Shown piece by piece: positions 1-7,796 of a DNA stretch of 46,417 nucleotides. The stretch is from Thermomonas hydrothermalis (GTDB lineage Bacteria; Pseudomonadota; Gammaproteobacteria; Xanthomonadales; Xanthomonadaceae). Made by a program: the position numbers and the translations under genes. The first letter of the stretch is position 1, and the number at the start of each line of letters is the position of its first letter. The stretch is from positions 1 to 46,417 of the forward strand of contig NZ_FQUK01000019.1 in assembly GCF_900129205.1 (NCBI RefSeq), given 5' to 3'. A model generated the notes under the pieces. It was given only the letters and a program-made list of their open reading frames with translations. It had not been told where the DNA came from and made no database searches.

Positions 1-20
1 TTAGGGAAGGTCTGAACAAC
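1..20. repeat. TTAG target duplication plus left inverted repeat of the IS5 element
   Basis: Bases 1-4 read TTAG and bases 5-20 read GGAAGGTCTGAACAAC. The 16 bases are the exact reverse complement of 1149-1164, and TTAG recurs at 1165-1168. A 4-bp YTAR duplication is typical of the IS5 group. The window therefore starts exactly at the outer edge of the insertion. Confidence 0.95.
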
Positions 21-1164
21 TCCGCCCGATTGCGCGACAATGCCTCACCGTGATCGGGGTGAGTGCGATGCAGCTGTCGTTCGGTGATGCCGAGGGTCTG
101 GGGAGCCGCAAGCGCACGCGGCGCGAGGTGTTTTTGGCGGAGATGGAGCAGGTGGTGCCGTGGCAGGCGCTGCTGGGTCTGATCGAGCCGCACTACCCGA
201 AGATGGGCCGTCCCGGTCGCCAGCCCTATCCGTTGGCGACGATGCTGCGCATCCACTTCCTGCAGCAGTGGTATGCGCTCAGCGACCCGGCGATGGAAGA
301 AGCCTTGTACGACACGCCGGTGATGCGCCGCTTCGCGCAGTTGGGCGGGCTTGCCGACATCCCGGACGAGACGACGATCCTCAACTTCCGCCGGCTGTTG
401 GAGACGTACGGGCTGGCCGAGAAGCTCTTCGAGCAGGTCAACGCCCATCTTCAGCGCAAGGGCCTGAGCCTGCGCAGTGGCACGATCGTGGATGCCACGA
501 TCATCAGTGCGCCGAGCTCGACCAAGAACAAGGCGGGCGAGCGCGATCCGGCGATGCACCAGACCAAGAAGGGCAACCAGTGGTTCTTCGGGATGAAGGC
601 GCACATCGGCGTGGATGACGCGTCCGGTCTGGTGCACCACGTGGAATGCACGGCGGCGAACGTGGCCGACGTGACGCAGGTGCACAAGCTGCTGCACGGC
701 CGGGAAGACACGGTGTGCGGCGACAGCGGCTACACGGGTGCCGAGAAGCGCGAGGAGCTGCAGGACGTGGACGCCGGATTCCTGATCGCGGAGAAGCCGT
801 CGAAGCTGCGTGCGATGAAGAACGAGCGCGAGCGGCGCTACGCCGAGCGGTGGGAGCGCTACAAGGCCAGTCTGCGGGCGAAGGTGGAGCACCCGTTCCG
901 GGTGATCAAGCGGCAGTTCGGCTACACGAAGGTGCGCTACCGCGGCCTGGCGAAGAACGCGGCGCAGGTGCTGACGCTGTTCGCGCTGTCGAACCTGTGG
1001 ATGGCGCGCCGGCGTTTGTTGCCGACGACGGGAGCAGTGCGTCCGTAAGGCGGGGAAACCCGCCAAAAACCGCCCTGCACGGGCGAAATCCGGCTCGAAA
1101 GCGACGCCAGGCCGGCGCCACGATGCCGCAATCCGGGCGGCAGAGCGGGTTGTTCAGACCTTCC
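5..1164 (+). mobile_element. Complete IS5-family insertion sequence (1160 bp)
   Basis: The element is bounded by 16-bp perfect inverted repeats (5-20 and 1149-1164) and flanked by the direct repeat TTAG on both sides. It holds one transposase gene reading left to right and about 115 bp of non-coding right end. Open transposase frame, perfect ends and intact target duplication suggest a recent, potentially active copy. It sits in a minus-strand S8 peptidase gene (1154-1603) and truncates it. The subfamily call (IS5 group) rests on the transposase sequence and end type; the exact IS name was not determined. Confidence 0.93.
68..1048 (+). CDS. IS5-family DDE transposase
   Basis: This 326-residue transposase cuts and joins the ends of the surrounding IS. 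It has an N-terminal DUF772-type domain (about residues 40-115) and a DDE_Tnp_1 catalytic domain. The catalytic triad is visible as D142 (in TIVDATI), D219 (in GDSGYTG) and E274 (in AKVEHPFRVIK, the Y/HPF..IK signature of the IS5 group). Start at ATG 68 was preferred because MQLSFGDAEGL is the usual family N-terminus; a GTG at 50 would add six residues. The frame is uninterrupted, so the protein is probably functional. Other frames over this gene are shadows. Confidence 0.93.
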   Translation: MQLSFGDAEGLGSRKRTRREVFLAEMEQVVPWQALLGLIEPHYPKMGRPGRQPYPLATMLRIHFLQQWYALSDPAMEEALYDTPVMRRFAQLGGLADIPDETTILNFRRLLETYGLAEKLFEQVNAHLQRKGLSLRSGTIVDATIISAPSSTKNKAGERDPAMHQTKKGNQWFFGMKAHIGVDDASGLVHHVECTAANVADVTQVHKLLHGREDTVCGDSGYTGAEKREELQDVDAGFLIAEKPSKLRAMKNERERRYAERWERYKASLRAKVEHPFRVIKRQFGYTKVRYRGLAKNAAQVLTLFALSNLWMARRRLLPTTGAVRP

Positions 1165-1168
1165 TTAG
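1149..1168. repeat. Right inverted repeat of the IS5 element plus TTAG target duplication
   Basis: 1149-1164 reads GTTGTTCAGACCTTCC, the reverse complement of the left end at 5-20. TTAG at 1165-1168 repeats bases 1-4. Joining the flanks at one TTAG copy would restore the uninterrupted peptidase frame, but its continuation lies outside the window. Confidence 0.95.
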
Positions 1169-1603
1169 GTCGGGGTGGGCATCGCGCAGGCGTTGCAGCT
1201 GGGTGGGCAGTTGCTCGGGCTCACCTTCCAGTTCGGCCACGGTCAGGCCTAGGGACGTCAGCGTCTGGGTTTCGATCAGCCGCAGCCCGGCCTCAGCGGC
1301 CAGCGCTGCGGGGGAAAGGGCGCTGTCGGCCTCGATGGCCAGTAATGCCCGCCCGGGGGCATAGGCCGGGGGGGTGTCGGATTGCAGCAGGCGACGGCCA
1401 AGCCGGAACACCTGGCCCAGATCGACCTGCACCCCCACGCCCATGCCGACGCCCCCCTGGTGACGGCCCGGTTCAGTCCGTGTGGGTGGCGGTTGTTTCG
1501 GCGTTCCTCCGGTCTGGGCGAATGCCGGGGCGCCCGTGAGCAGTGCCGCCCCCAGCAGCAGCCTGGCAATCAACCGACCGCGTGGGGAGATGGCACGGAT
1601 CAT
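1154..1603 (-). pseudogene. S8 (subtilase) peptidase, N-terminal fragment cut by the IS5 element
   Basis: The fragment encodes a signal peptide (about residues 1-29, ending APAFAQ), a Pro/Gly-rich linker and the start of an I9-like prodomain (YAPGRALLAIEADSAL, then LGLTVAELEGEP and LQRLRDAHPDL). This pattern of strand-helix-strand text is typical of subtilase propeptides; the catalytic Asp-His-Ser domain is missing. The reading frame enters the IS after the TTAG site and meets a TGA 10 bp inside it, so only 149 residues remain. The start codon overlaps the stop of the anti-sigma-like gene (ATGA, 1600-1603). The sigma / anti-sigma / S8 peptidase order is common in this family and supports the call. 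The remainder of the gene should lie to the left of the window. Confidence 0.7.
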
Positions 1604-2133
1604 GTGTCGGACACCTTGGCCGCGCTTTCCACCAGCGGGCTGGCCTGAAGTTCGGCAAGGGCTGCCGCCGCCGATCCAGACGGGACGGCCAGAGTGAACA
1701 GTCCGAGCGCACTGGGGCCATCGACCACCACCGCGCCGACCCGTACCAGCAAGGCGTTGACGTCAGCCATGCGCGCCTGTTGCGAGAACGCGACCTGGAC
1801 CAGGGCGGCGTCGGTGCGTTGGGTGGTGTTGCTTGGGCCGGACAGGGCCTGGAAGGCGGGCGCCGGTGCTTGGGTGTCGAGAGTGCTGTGGGGCAAGAAC
1901 GCCACCACCAGCAACGCGCAGGCAGCACCACCGGCGAACGCCATCACCGGCGGCCACCACGCCCGCCAGTCCAGCAGGCGGGCCAGGGGCGAGCGAGGTG
2001 CCGGCAACTGGGTCTTGAGGCGCTGCCAGGCGGCCTGCTGATCCAGGGGCGGAGTGCGCGTCTGCCAATGCGCCTTCAAGTGGCGAGAGAAGGCGTCGTC
2101 ACGCGGCCAGGGGTCGTCGTCGTGGGGAGTCAT
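1600..2133 (-). CDS. Anti-sigma-like membrane protein of the ECF sigma locus
   Basis: A 177-residue protein with one predicted membrane segment at about residues 60-80 (WWPPVMAFAGGAACALLVVA) between a charged cytoplasmic N-terminus and a periplasmic C-terminal domain. Position directly after an ECF sigma gene (32-bp gap) and before a secreted protease gene (4-nt overlap) is the classical place for a sigma-sequestering protein, but no zinc-binding anti-sigma motif (HxxxCxxC) is visible. The C-terminal part (ADVNALLVRVGAVVVDGPSA ... LAELQASPLVESA) resembles the fold of I9 inhibitor/propeptide domains. Start ATG 2133 was chosen because upstream codons overlap the sigma gene and look non-coding. 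Confidence 0.6.
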   Translation of the reverse strand: MTPHDDDPWPRDDAFSRHLKAHWQTRTPPLDQQAAWQRLKTQLPAPRSPLARLLDWRAWWPPVMAFAGGAACALLVVAFLPHSTLDTQAPAPAFQALSGPSNTTQRTDAALVQVAFSQQARMADVNALLVRVGAVVVDGPSALGLFTLAVPSGSAAAALAELQASPLVESAAKVSDT

Positions 2134-2165
2134 GTCATCCAGATCGTGGGGAAGGGGCGATTTTT

Positions 2166-2765
2166 TCAACGCACCGAGGCGGTTTCGCTGGCCAAGTGCT
2201 GGCGCAGCCGCTGCCGGGCCAGATGCAGGCGGGTGCCGACGGTGGCCAGCGGGACCTGCTGGATGGCGGCGATCTCCGCCAGCGACAGCCCTTCGTAAGT
2301 GAACAGGTACAGGGCTTCGCGCTGGACTTCCGGGAGTGCGTCGAGCGCGGCCGCCAGCCGGGTTTCGTCGCATTCGGCGCACAGCCGGTCGAGCGGTGTG
2401 GGGTCGGGGTCGGCCGCCACCGAGAGCAGCATGCCATCGTCATCGCTCACTTCCCGCCAGGTCTGGCTGCGGCTGCGGAGGATGTCCACGATCTTGTGGC
2501 GGGCAATGCCCAGTAGCCAGGCCCGCAGCGAGGGTATCTGCGGCAGACTGCGACCCGCCTGACGCCACAGCGCGAGCAGGGTGTCATTGACCACGTCCTG
2601 GGCATCGTCGGGGGAACCCAGCCGGCGCAGGGCGTAGGCATACACCGCCTGGCCGTGCATCTGCAGAACCTGGCGCAGTGCACGCTGGTCACCATTGGCC
2701 AGCCGTGCCAGCAGGTCGGCATCGGCCCGTGTCTGTGCGTCATCACGCAAGGGATGTGCTGACAT
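2166..2765 (-). CDS. ECF-type RNA polymerase sigma factor
   Basis: A 199-residue sigma-70 family protein of the extracytoplasmic-function class. Region 2 spans about residues 28-95 (SPDDAQDVVNDTLLALWRQA, then LRAWLLGIARHKIVDILR) and region 4 about 135-190, with the helix-turn-helix text LSLAEIAAIQQVPLATVGTR. Regions 1 and 3 are absent, as expected for ECF factors. It directs core polymerase to a small regulon, probably including the downstream anti-sigma-like and S8 peptidase genes. Those two genes lie in the same orientation with short spacing, so all three are probably one transcript. The IS5 insertion at the distal end would leave sigma and anti-sigma intact but destroy the protease output. 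Confidence 0.9.
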   Translation of the reverse strand: MSAHPLRDDAQTRADADLLARLANGDQRALRQVLQMHGQAVYAYALRRLGSPDDAQDVVNDTLLALWRQAGRSLPQIPSLRAWLLGIARHKIVDILRSRSQTWREVSDDDGMLLSVAADPDPTPLDRLCAECDETRLAAALDALPEVQREALYLFTYEGLSLAEIAAIQQVPLATVGTRLHLARQRLRQHLASETASVR

Positions 2766-2833
2766 AGAGTGGCAAATGCAGTCCTGTGGTGAATCGGCCT
2801 GGGATGCCCAAAGTCGGTGCCTGTGGGCAGGGC

Positions 2834-3328
2834 TTAGCGGGGGTAGAGCGATACGCCGGTTTCCAGTGTGGCGCGTTGGCCATGGCGCACGGCGGTGATG
2901 TGAAACTGCACTTGGGCGGGTGGCTGCGCGGCGAACACGCCGACATAGTCGTTCAGACCGTCCACCTGCAGATGATGCAGACCCAGTGCTCTGGGGGTGT
3001 CTGTCAGTGTGTTGGCGGTGGCAGTCAGGACCAGATCATCCGGCGGCAGGCCGTTGCCCGCCGCATCACGCAGGGTGACCAGCAGCAGCGCGCCCGGGGT
3101 CTGGGTGTCTAAGCCATAGCGCTTGGCGGTTGTCGGGTCGAGCTGGGCGATGTCCAGCGCGACGGCCTGGAACACCGCGTCATCCGCGCGGGCGGTGACT
3201 GTGCTGGTGCTGTTGGCCAACACGGCATCGGCGGGTGCCGGGGCATCCGGTGTTCGGGTGCAGCCGGTTGTCAGGCTCGCGAGTAGGGCGGCGGACAGAA
3301 CTGCGCGCAGGAAGGCAGGGGCATGCAT
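2834..3328 (-). CDS. DUF4426-family lipoprotein
   Basis: A 164-residue predicted lipoprotein with signal peptide MHAPAFLRAVLSAALLASL and lipobox LTTGC. The mature part resembles the DUF4426 family (text such as VALDIAQLDPTTAKRYGLD and LHHLQVDGLNDYVGVFAAQ), beta-rich proteins of unknown function frequently found next to proC/yggS. Start ATG 3328 has AGGG eight bases upstream; a GTG at 3337 would add three residues. It follows proC by 12 bp on the same strand, so yggS-proC-DUF4426 is probably one operon. No catalytic motif is visible and I assign no function. Confidence 0.75.
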   Translation of the reverse strand: MHAPAFLRAVLSAALLASLTTGCTRTPDAPAPADAVLANSTSTVTARADDAVFQAVALDIAQLDPTTAKRYGLDTQTPGALLLVTLRDAAGNGLPPDDLVLTATANTLTDTPRALGLHHLQVDGLNDYVGVFAAQPPAQVQFHITAVRHGQRATLETGVSLYPR

Positions 3329-3340
3329 GGCGTTCACCCT

Positions 3341-4159
3341 TCAGGGGTTGGCAGCAGACAGCTCGGCGCCGCGCACACGGGCGGCATGGATGGCGGCGTG
3401 CACCAGGGCGCGGAGGCCGCCTGATTCGAAGGTTTCGATCGCGGCCTGGGTCGTGCCACCGGGCGAGGTCACGCGGCGACGCAGCTCGGCGGCATCAGTG
3501 CCGGACTCGGTGAGCATGCGGGCAGCGCCCAGCAGTGTTTGCAGTACCAGCGTGCGTGCGGCATCGGGCGGCAGTCCTTCGGCGATGGCGGCATCGATCA
3601 TGGCTTCTGCCAGCAGGAAGACATACGCCGGGCCGCTGCCGGAGACGGCGGTGACGGCATCCATCAGGGCCTCGTCGTCCAACCAGACGGTCTTGCCGAC
3701 TGCGGCCAGCAGCGCCTCGGCATCGGCCCGGCCCTGGCTGTCCACCCGGGCCGCGGCATACAGCCCGGTGACCCCGGCACCGAGCAGGGCCGGGGTATTG
3801 GGCATGGCGCGCACGACGGCAACGTCGCCGCCCAGCCAGCGGTCGAGCTGGCTGGTCGTGATGCCGGCGGCGATGGAGACCACCAGCGGGCGATCGGCCT
3901 GCACCTGCGCCGCAAGCGTCTGGCAGACCGCGTGCATCACCTGCGGCTTGACCGCCAGCACCACGCAGGCGGCATCGGGGACGGCCTGGGCGGCGGTTTC
4001 GAACACGGCGACCCCGAAATCGGCGTGCAGGGCGTCGCGCAGCGCGGCCACCGGCTCGGCGACGCGGATCGTGGCGGGTGGCTGGCCGCGGCTGACCAGC
4101 CCGCCGATCAGGCTGCGGGCCATGTTGCCGCCACCGATGAAGGCAATCGTCTTGCTCAT
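3341..4159 (-). CDS. proC: Pyrroline-5-carboxylate reductase
   Basis: Catalyses the last step of proline synthesis, NAD(P)H-dependent reduction of pyrroline-5-carboxylate, in the cytoplasm. The 272-residue length is standard. The N-terminal Rossmann motif IGGGNMARSLIGGL (about residues 8-21) and the conserved P5CR signature VSGSGPAYVFLLAEAM with the following DAARTLVLQTLLGAARML and SPGGTTQAAIETFE are all present. The start ATG overlaps the stop of yggS by four bases (ATGA, 4156-4159), indicating translational coupling. The yggS-proC pair is widespread in proteobacteria. Confidence 0.97.
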   Translation of the reverse strand: MSKTIAFIGGGNMARSLIGGLVSRGQPPATIRVAEPVAALRDALHADFGVAVFETAAQAVPDAACVVLAVKPQVMHAVCQTLAAQVQADRPLVVSIAAGITTSQLDRWLGGDVAVVRAMPNTPALLGAGVTGLYAAARVDSQGRADAEALLAAVGKTVWLDDEALMDAVTAVSGSGPAYVFLLAEAMIDAAIAEGLPPDAARTLVLQTLLGAARMLTESGTDAAELRRRVTSPGGTTQAAIETFESGGLRALVHAAIHAARVRGAELSAANP

Positions 4160-4893
4160 GGCGTGGAATCCTTGCGTGGTTTGGCCGGACGTGGTCCGAA
4201 CAGGGCGGTACCGATGCGTACCAGGGTGGCGCCTTCCTCGATCGCCACACTGTAATCCTCGCTCATGCCCATCGACAGGGTGTCGATGCCGGGCCAGCGG
4301 CCAGCGAGCGTGTCGAACAGGGCCGACATGGCGCGGAATGCCGCACGCCGGCGGGCCATGTCGGGGTGCGGGGCGGGGATGGCCATCAACCCGCGCAGAC
4401 GCAGCCGGGGGTGGGCAGCGATCGCCTCGGCCAGGGTCGGGATCTCCTCCGGCCGGCAGCCGTGCTTGCTGGCTTCATCGTCGATATTGACCTGGATCAG
4501 CACGTTCAATGGCGCCGCTTCGGCGGGGCGATGCCGGTCGAGTGCCTCCACCAGCTTGAGCCGGTCGACCGTCTGGATCCAGTCGAAGGCGCGTGCGGCC
4601 TCACGCGCCTTGTTGGATTGCAGGTGGCCGATCAGGTGCCATTCCAGCCCTAGCGGGCGCAGCGCCTCGATCTTGGGCAACGCCTCCTGGACGTAGTTCT
4701 CGCCAAAGGCGCGTTGGCCGGCGGCGGCGAGCGTGGCGATCTCCTCCGCGGACCGGGTCTTGGAGACGGCCAGCAGGCGTGGCGCTGGCCTGTCTGGCCG
4801 GGCGTTGGCGTTGGTAATGGCAGACAACAGGGTATTCAGGGATGCGGCGGGCGCGGTCACGGGCGGTTGAATACGGAGGCGGGTGGCGCTCAT
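4156..4893 (-). CDS. yggS: YggS/PLPBP-family pyridoxal phosphate homeostasis protein
   Basis: A 245-residue single-domain alanine-racemase-fold protein that binds pyridoxal 5'-phosphate and buffers PLP and amino acid metabolism; no enzymatic activity is established for the family. The PLP lysine is K45 (LLAVSKTR). Other family blocks present are FGENYVQEA, WHLIGHLQSNKAR, IQVNIDDEASKHGC, GLMAIPAP, LSMGMSEDYSVAIEEG and VRIGTALFGPR, which carries the phosphate-binding end. It is divergent from pilT and overlaps proC. The N-terminus is slightly extended before the first helix, so a later start cannot be excluded. Confidence 0.95.
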   Translation of the reverse strand: MSATRLRIQPPVTAPAASLNTLLSAITNANARPDRPAPRLLAVSKTRSAEEIATLAAAGQRAFGENYVQEALPKIEALRPLGLEWHLIGHLQSNKAREAARAFDWIQTVDRLKLVEALDRHRPAEAAPLNVLIQVNIDDEASKHGCRPEEIPTLAEAIAAHPRLRLRGLMAIPAPHPDMARRRAAFRAMSALFDTLAGRWPGIDTLSMGMSEDYSVAIEEGATLVRIGTALFGPRPAKPRKDSTP

Positions 4894-4911
4894 ACTGCCT
4901 GTGGGGGGGCA

Positions 4912-4931
4912 CTGATGCTACCGTGCATCAG
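4912..4931. promoter_or_regulatory. Inverted repeat between yggS and pilT
   Basis: CTGATGC (4912-4918) and GCATCAG (4925-4931) are perfect 7-base arms around a 6-base centre in the 81-bp divergent yggS/pilT gap. It could be an operator or the base of a leader hairpin in the pilT transcript. No family assignment is possible from one copy. Confidence 0.35.
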
Positions 4932-4974
4932 GCCGCGTGGCGGCACCAACGAATGGGATGGGTAGGGGATACGC

Positions 4975-6012
4975 ATGGATATCGCTGAACTTCTGGCATT
5001 TTCGGTCAAGAACAAAGCCTCCGACCTGCATCTTTCGGCCGGGTTGCCGCCGATGATCCGCGTCGATGGCGATGTGCGCCGGATCAACATCCCGCCGCTG
5101 GACCACAAGCAGGTCCATGCGCTGATCTACGACATCATGTCGGACAAGCAGCGGCGCGATTACGAAGAATTCCTCGAAGTGGACTTCTCGTTCGAGATCG
5201 CCTCGCTGGCCCGCTTCCGCGTCAATGCCTTCAACCAGAACCGCGGTGCCGGCGCGGTGTTCCGCACCATTCCGTCGGAAGTGCTGACGCTGGAAGACTT
5301 GGGCTGCCCGCGCGTGTTCAAGGAGCTGATCGAGCAGCCGCAGGGGCTGATCCTGGTCACCGGGCCCACAGGCTCGGGTAAATCGACCACCCTGGCGGCG
5401 ATGATCGATCACATCAACAAGAACGAATACGCCCACATCCTCACCATCGAGGATCCGATTGAGTTCGTCCACACCTCGCAGAAGTGTCTGATCAACCAGC
5501 GCGAGGTGCATCGGGACACCCACGGCTTCAACGAGGCGCTGCGCTCGGCGTTGCGCGAGGATCCGGACTACATCCTGGTCGGCGAGCTGCGTGACTTAGA
5601 GACCATTCGTCTGGCCCTGACCGCCGCCGAGACCGGTCACCTGGTGTTTGGCACCCTGCACACCAGCTCGGCAGCCAAGACCATCGACCGCATCATCGAC
5701 GTGTTCCCGGCGGGCGAAAAGCCCATGGTGCGTTCGATGCTGTCGGAATCGCTGCGTGCGGTGATCAGCCAGGCGCTGCTGAAAAAGATCGGCGGCGGTC
5801 GTACGGCGGCGTGGGAGATCATGGTCGGCACCCCGGCCATTCGCAACCTGATCCGCGAGGACAAGGTGGCGCAGATGTACTCGGCGATCCAGACCGGCCA
5901 GGCCCAAGGCATGCAGACACTCGACCAGCACCTGCAGGAGCTGGTCAAACGTAGCGTGGTCAGCCGTCAGCAGGCCCGTCAGTACGCCAAGGACAAGCGT
6001 CTGTTCGAATGA
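4975..6012 (+). CDS. pilT: Type IV pilus retraction ATPase PilT
   Basis: Hexameric cytoplasmic ATPase that depolymerises the type IV pilus and powers twitching motility and DNA uptake. The protein has 345 residues, the standard PilT length. Walker A GPTGSGKST places the lysine at K136, identical to classical PilT numbering. The Asp/acidic box (EDPIEFVH), Walker B (ILVGELRDLETIRLA), His box (GHLVFGTLHTSSA) and the PilT C-terminal signature AIRNLIREDK are all present. pilU follows after 26 bp in the same direction, the usual pilTU pair. Confidence 0.98.
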   Translation: MDIAELLAFSVKNKASDLHLSAGLPPMIRVDGDVRRINIPPLDHKQVHALIYDIMSDKQRRDYEEFLEVDFSFEIASLARFRVNAFNQNRGAGAVFRTIPSEVLTLEDLGCPRVFKELIEQPQGLILVTGPTGSGKSTTLAAMIDHINKNEYAHILTIEDPIEFVHTSQKCLINQREVHRDTHGFNEALRSALREDPDYILVGELRDLETIRLALTAAETGHLVFGTLHTSSAAKTIDRIIDVFPAGEKPMVRSMLSESLRAVISQALLKKIGGGRTAAWEIMVGTPAIRNLIREDKVAQMYSAIQTGQAQGMQTLDQHLQELVKRSVVSRQQARQYAKDKRLFE

Positions 6013-6038
6013 GCGCCCCCGCGCAGGAGTAGCCAGAC

Positions 6039-7172
6039 ATGAGCGGCATCGATTTCACTTCGTTCCTCAAGCTGATGGCGCACCAGAAGGCGTCAGACCT
6101 GTTCATCACCGCCGGCATGCCGCCGTCGATGAAGGTCAACGGCAAGATCACGCCGATCACCCAGAACCCGCTGACGCCCCAGCAGTCGCGCGATCTGGTG
6201 CTGAATGTGATGACGCCACAGCAGCGCGAGGAGTTCGAGAAAACCCACGAGTGCAACTTCGCGATCGGTGTGGCCGGCGTGGGGCGGTTCCGCGTCAGCT
6301 GTTTCTACCAGCGCAACCAGGTGGGCATGGTGCTGCGCCGGATCGAGACCCGGATCCCGACCATCGAGGAGCTGGGGCTGCCGCCGATCATCAAGACCCT
6401 GGCGATGACCAAGCGCGGCATCATCATCTTCGTGGGTGCCACCGGTACCGGTAAGTCGACATCGCTGGCGGCGATGATCGGCTACCGCAACCAGAACTCG
6501 ACCGGTCACATCATCACCATCGAGGACCCGATCGAGTTCGTGCACAAGCACGAGGGGTGCATCATCACCCAGCGTGAGGTCGGCATCGATACCGACAGCT
6601 GGGAGAACGCGCTGAAGAACACGCTGCGCCAGGCGCCCGACGTGATCATGATTGGTGAGGTACGCACCCGTGAAGGCATGGATCATGCGATTGCCTTCGC
6701 GGAGACGGGCCATCTGGTGCTGTGCACCCTGCATGCCAACAACGCCAACCAGGCGATGGACCGCATCATCAACTTCTTCCCGGAAGATCGTCGCAGCCAG
6801 CTGCTGATGGATCTTTCCCTCAACCTCAAGGCGGTGGTGGCGCAGCAGTTGATCCCCACCCCCGATGGCAAGGCGCGGCGGGTGGCGATGGAAATCCTGC
6901 TCGGCACGCCGCTGGTGCAGGATTACATCCGCGAGGGCGAAATCCACAAGCTCAAGGATGTCATGAAGGAATCCGTCCAGCTGGGGATGAAGACCTTCGA
7001 TCAGAGCCTGTTCGAGCTGTACCAGGCTGGCGAAATCAGCTACGAGGACGCGCTCCGCTATGCCGATTCGGCCAACGAAGTGCGGCTGCGCATCAAGCTG
7101 GCCCAGGGCGGTGACGTCAACACTCTGACCGGCGGGCTGGAGGGCGTCGGGATTGCCGAGGTGGGGCGCTGA
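6039..7172 (+). CDS. pilU: Type IV pilus accessory retraction ATPase PilU
   Basis: PilT paralogue of 377 residues that assists PilT in pilus retraction under load. Walker A reads GATGTGKSTS, followed by EDPIEFVHKHEG, Walker B VIMIGEVRTREGMDHAI and the His box GHLVLCTLHANNANQAMDR. The start MSGIDFTSFLKLMAHQKASD is typical for PilU. The C-terminus is longer than that of PilT (to about residue 377), also characteristic. It is probably co-transcribed with pilT; a GC-rich hairpin follows the stop. Confidence 0.97.
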   Translation: MSGIDFTSFLKLMAHQKASDLFITAGMPPSMKVNGKITPITQNPLTPQQSRDLVLNVMTPQQREEFEKTHECNFAIGVAGVGRFRVSCFYQRNQVGMVLRRIETRIPTIEELGLPPIIKTLAMTKRGIIIFVGATGTGKSTSLAAMIGYRNQNSTGHIITIEDPIEFVHKHEGCIITQREVGIDTDSWENALKNTLRQAPDVIMIGEVRTREGMDHAIAFAETGHLVLCTLHANNANQAMDRIINFFPEDRRSQLLMDLSLNLKAVVAQQLIPTPDGKARRVAMEILLGTPLVQDYIREGEIHKLKDVMKESVQLGMKTFDQSLFELYQAGEISYEDALRYADSANEVRLRIKLAQGGDVNTLTGGLEGVGIAEVGR

Positions 7173-7186
7173 GGCAGGACGTGTCG

Positions 7187-7206
7187 GCGCCGCCGCGGGG
7201 CGGCGC
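7187..7206 (+). terminator. GC-rich hairpin after pilU
   Basis: GCGCCGCC (7187-7194) pairs perfectly with GGCGGCGC (7199-7206) around a 4-base loop, 14 bases after the pilU stop. There is no downstream T-run, so efficiency as an intrinsic terminator is uncertain. Confidence 0.4.
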
Positions 7207-7216
7207 GGCGACGCGT

Positions 7217-7222
7217 TACAAT
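7217..7222 (+). promoter_or_regulatory. Candidate -10 element for yqgE
   Basis: TACAAT matches the sigma-70 -10 consensus at five of six positions. The expected transcription start falls within one or two bases of the yqgE GTG (7230). No Shine-Dalgarno sequence precedes that GTG, so the message may be leaderless. No clear -35 hexamer is seen. Confidence 0.35.
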
Positions 7223-7229
7223 CCGCGTC

Positions 7230-7796
7230 GTGCAACTGCCTCCTGCCAACTTCACGAACCATTTGTTGATCGCGCTGCCCTCGCTGCGCGACCCCAACTT
7301 TGAGCGCACGGTCACCCTGATCTGTCACCACGATGACGAAGGGGCGTTGGGCGTGATCATCAATCAGCCCAGTCAGGTCACCGTCGGCGACGTGCTGCAG
7401 CATTTGGGCTTGTCCACCGACGACCCGGCCGTGCGTGACCAGCCGGTGCTGGAGGGTGGCCCGGTTCACCGCGAGCGCGGTTTCGTGATCCATGACGGTG
7501 ATCGGCGATACGACTCCAGCACGCAGGTCGGCGAGGGGCTGTACCTGACCACCTCGCGCGATGTCATGGAGGCGATGGCCAAAGGGGAAGGCCCGCCGCA
7601 TGCCCTGGTGGCACTGGGCTGCGCCGGCTGGGGCCCCGGCCAGCTGGAACAGGAGCTGGTCGAGGATGCCTGGTTGCTGGCTCCGGTGCGGACCGACGTG
7701 CTGTTTGAACTGCCGCTGGCGCAACGCTGGCAGGCGGCTGCCGGCAGCATCGGGATCGACTTGCTCAATCACGCCAGTCACAGCGGCCACGCATGA
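7230..7796 (+). CDS. yqgE: YqgE/AlgH (DUF179) family protein
   Basis: A 188-residue cytoplasmic protein of the DUF179/AlgH family, recognisable from FTNHLLIALPSLRDPNFERT, GALGVIINQPS, VLEGGPVHRERGFVIHDG, YLTTSRDVMEAMAKGEGP and LGCAGWGPGQLEQEL. Biochemical role is not established. It overlaps ruvX by four bases (ATGA, 7793-7796), a pairing conserved across gamma-proteobacteria and consistent with co-translation. Translation starts at GTG 7230, immediately downstream of a -10-like TACAAT and without a ribosome-binding site. Confidence 0.93.
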   Translation: MQLPPANFTNHLLIALPSLRDPNFERTVTLICHHDDEGALGVIINQPSQVTVGDVLQHLGLSTDDPAVRDQPVLEGGPVHRERGFVIHDGDRRYDSSTQVGEGLYLTTSRDVMEAMAKGEGPPHALVALGCAGWGPGQLEQELVEDAWLLAPVRTDVLFELPLAQRWQAAAGSIGIDLLNHASHSGHA

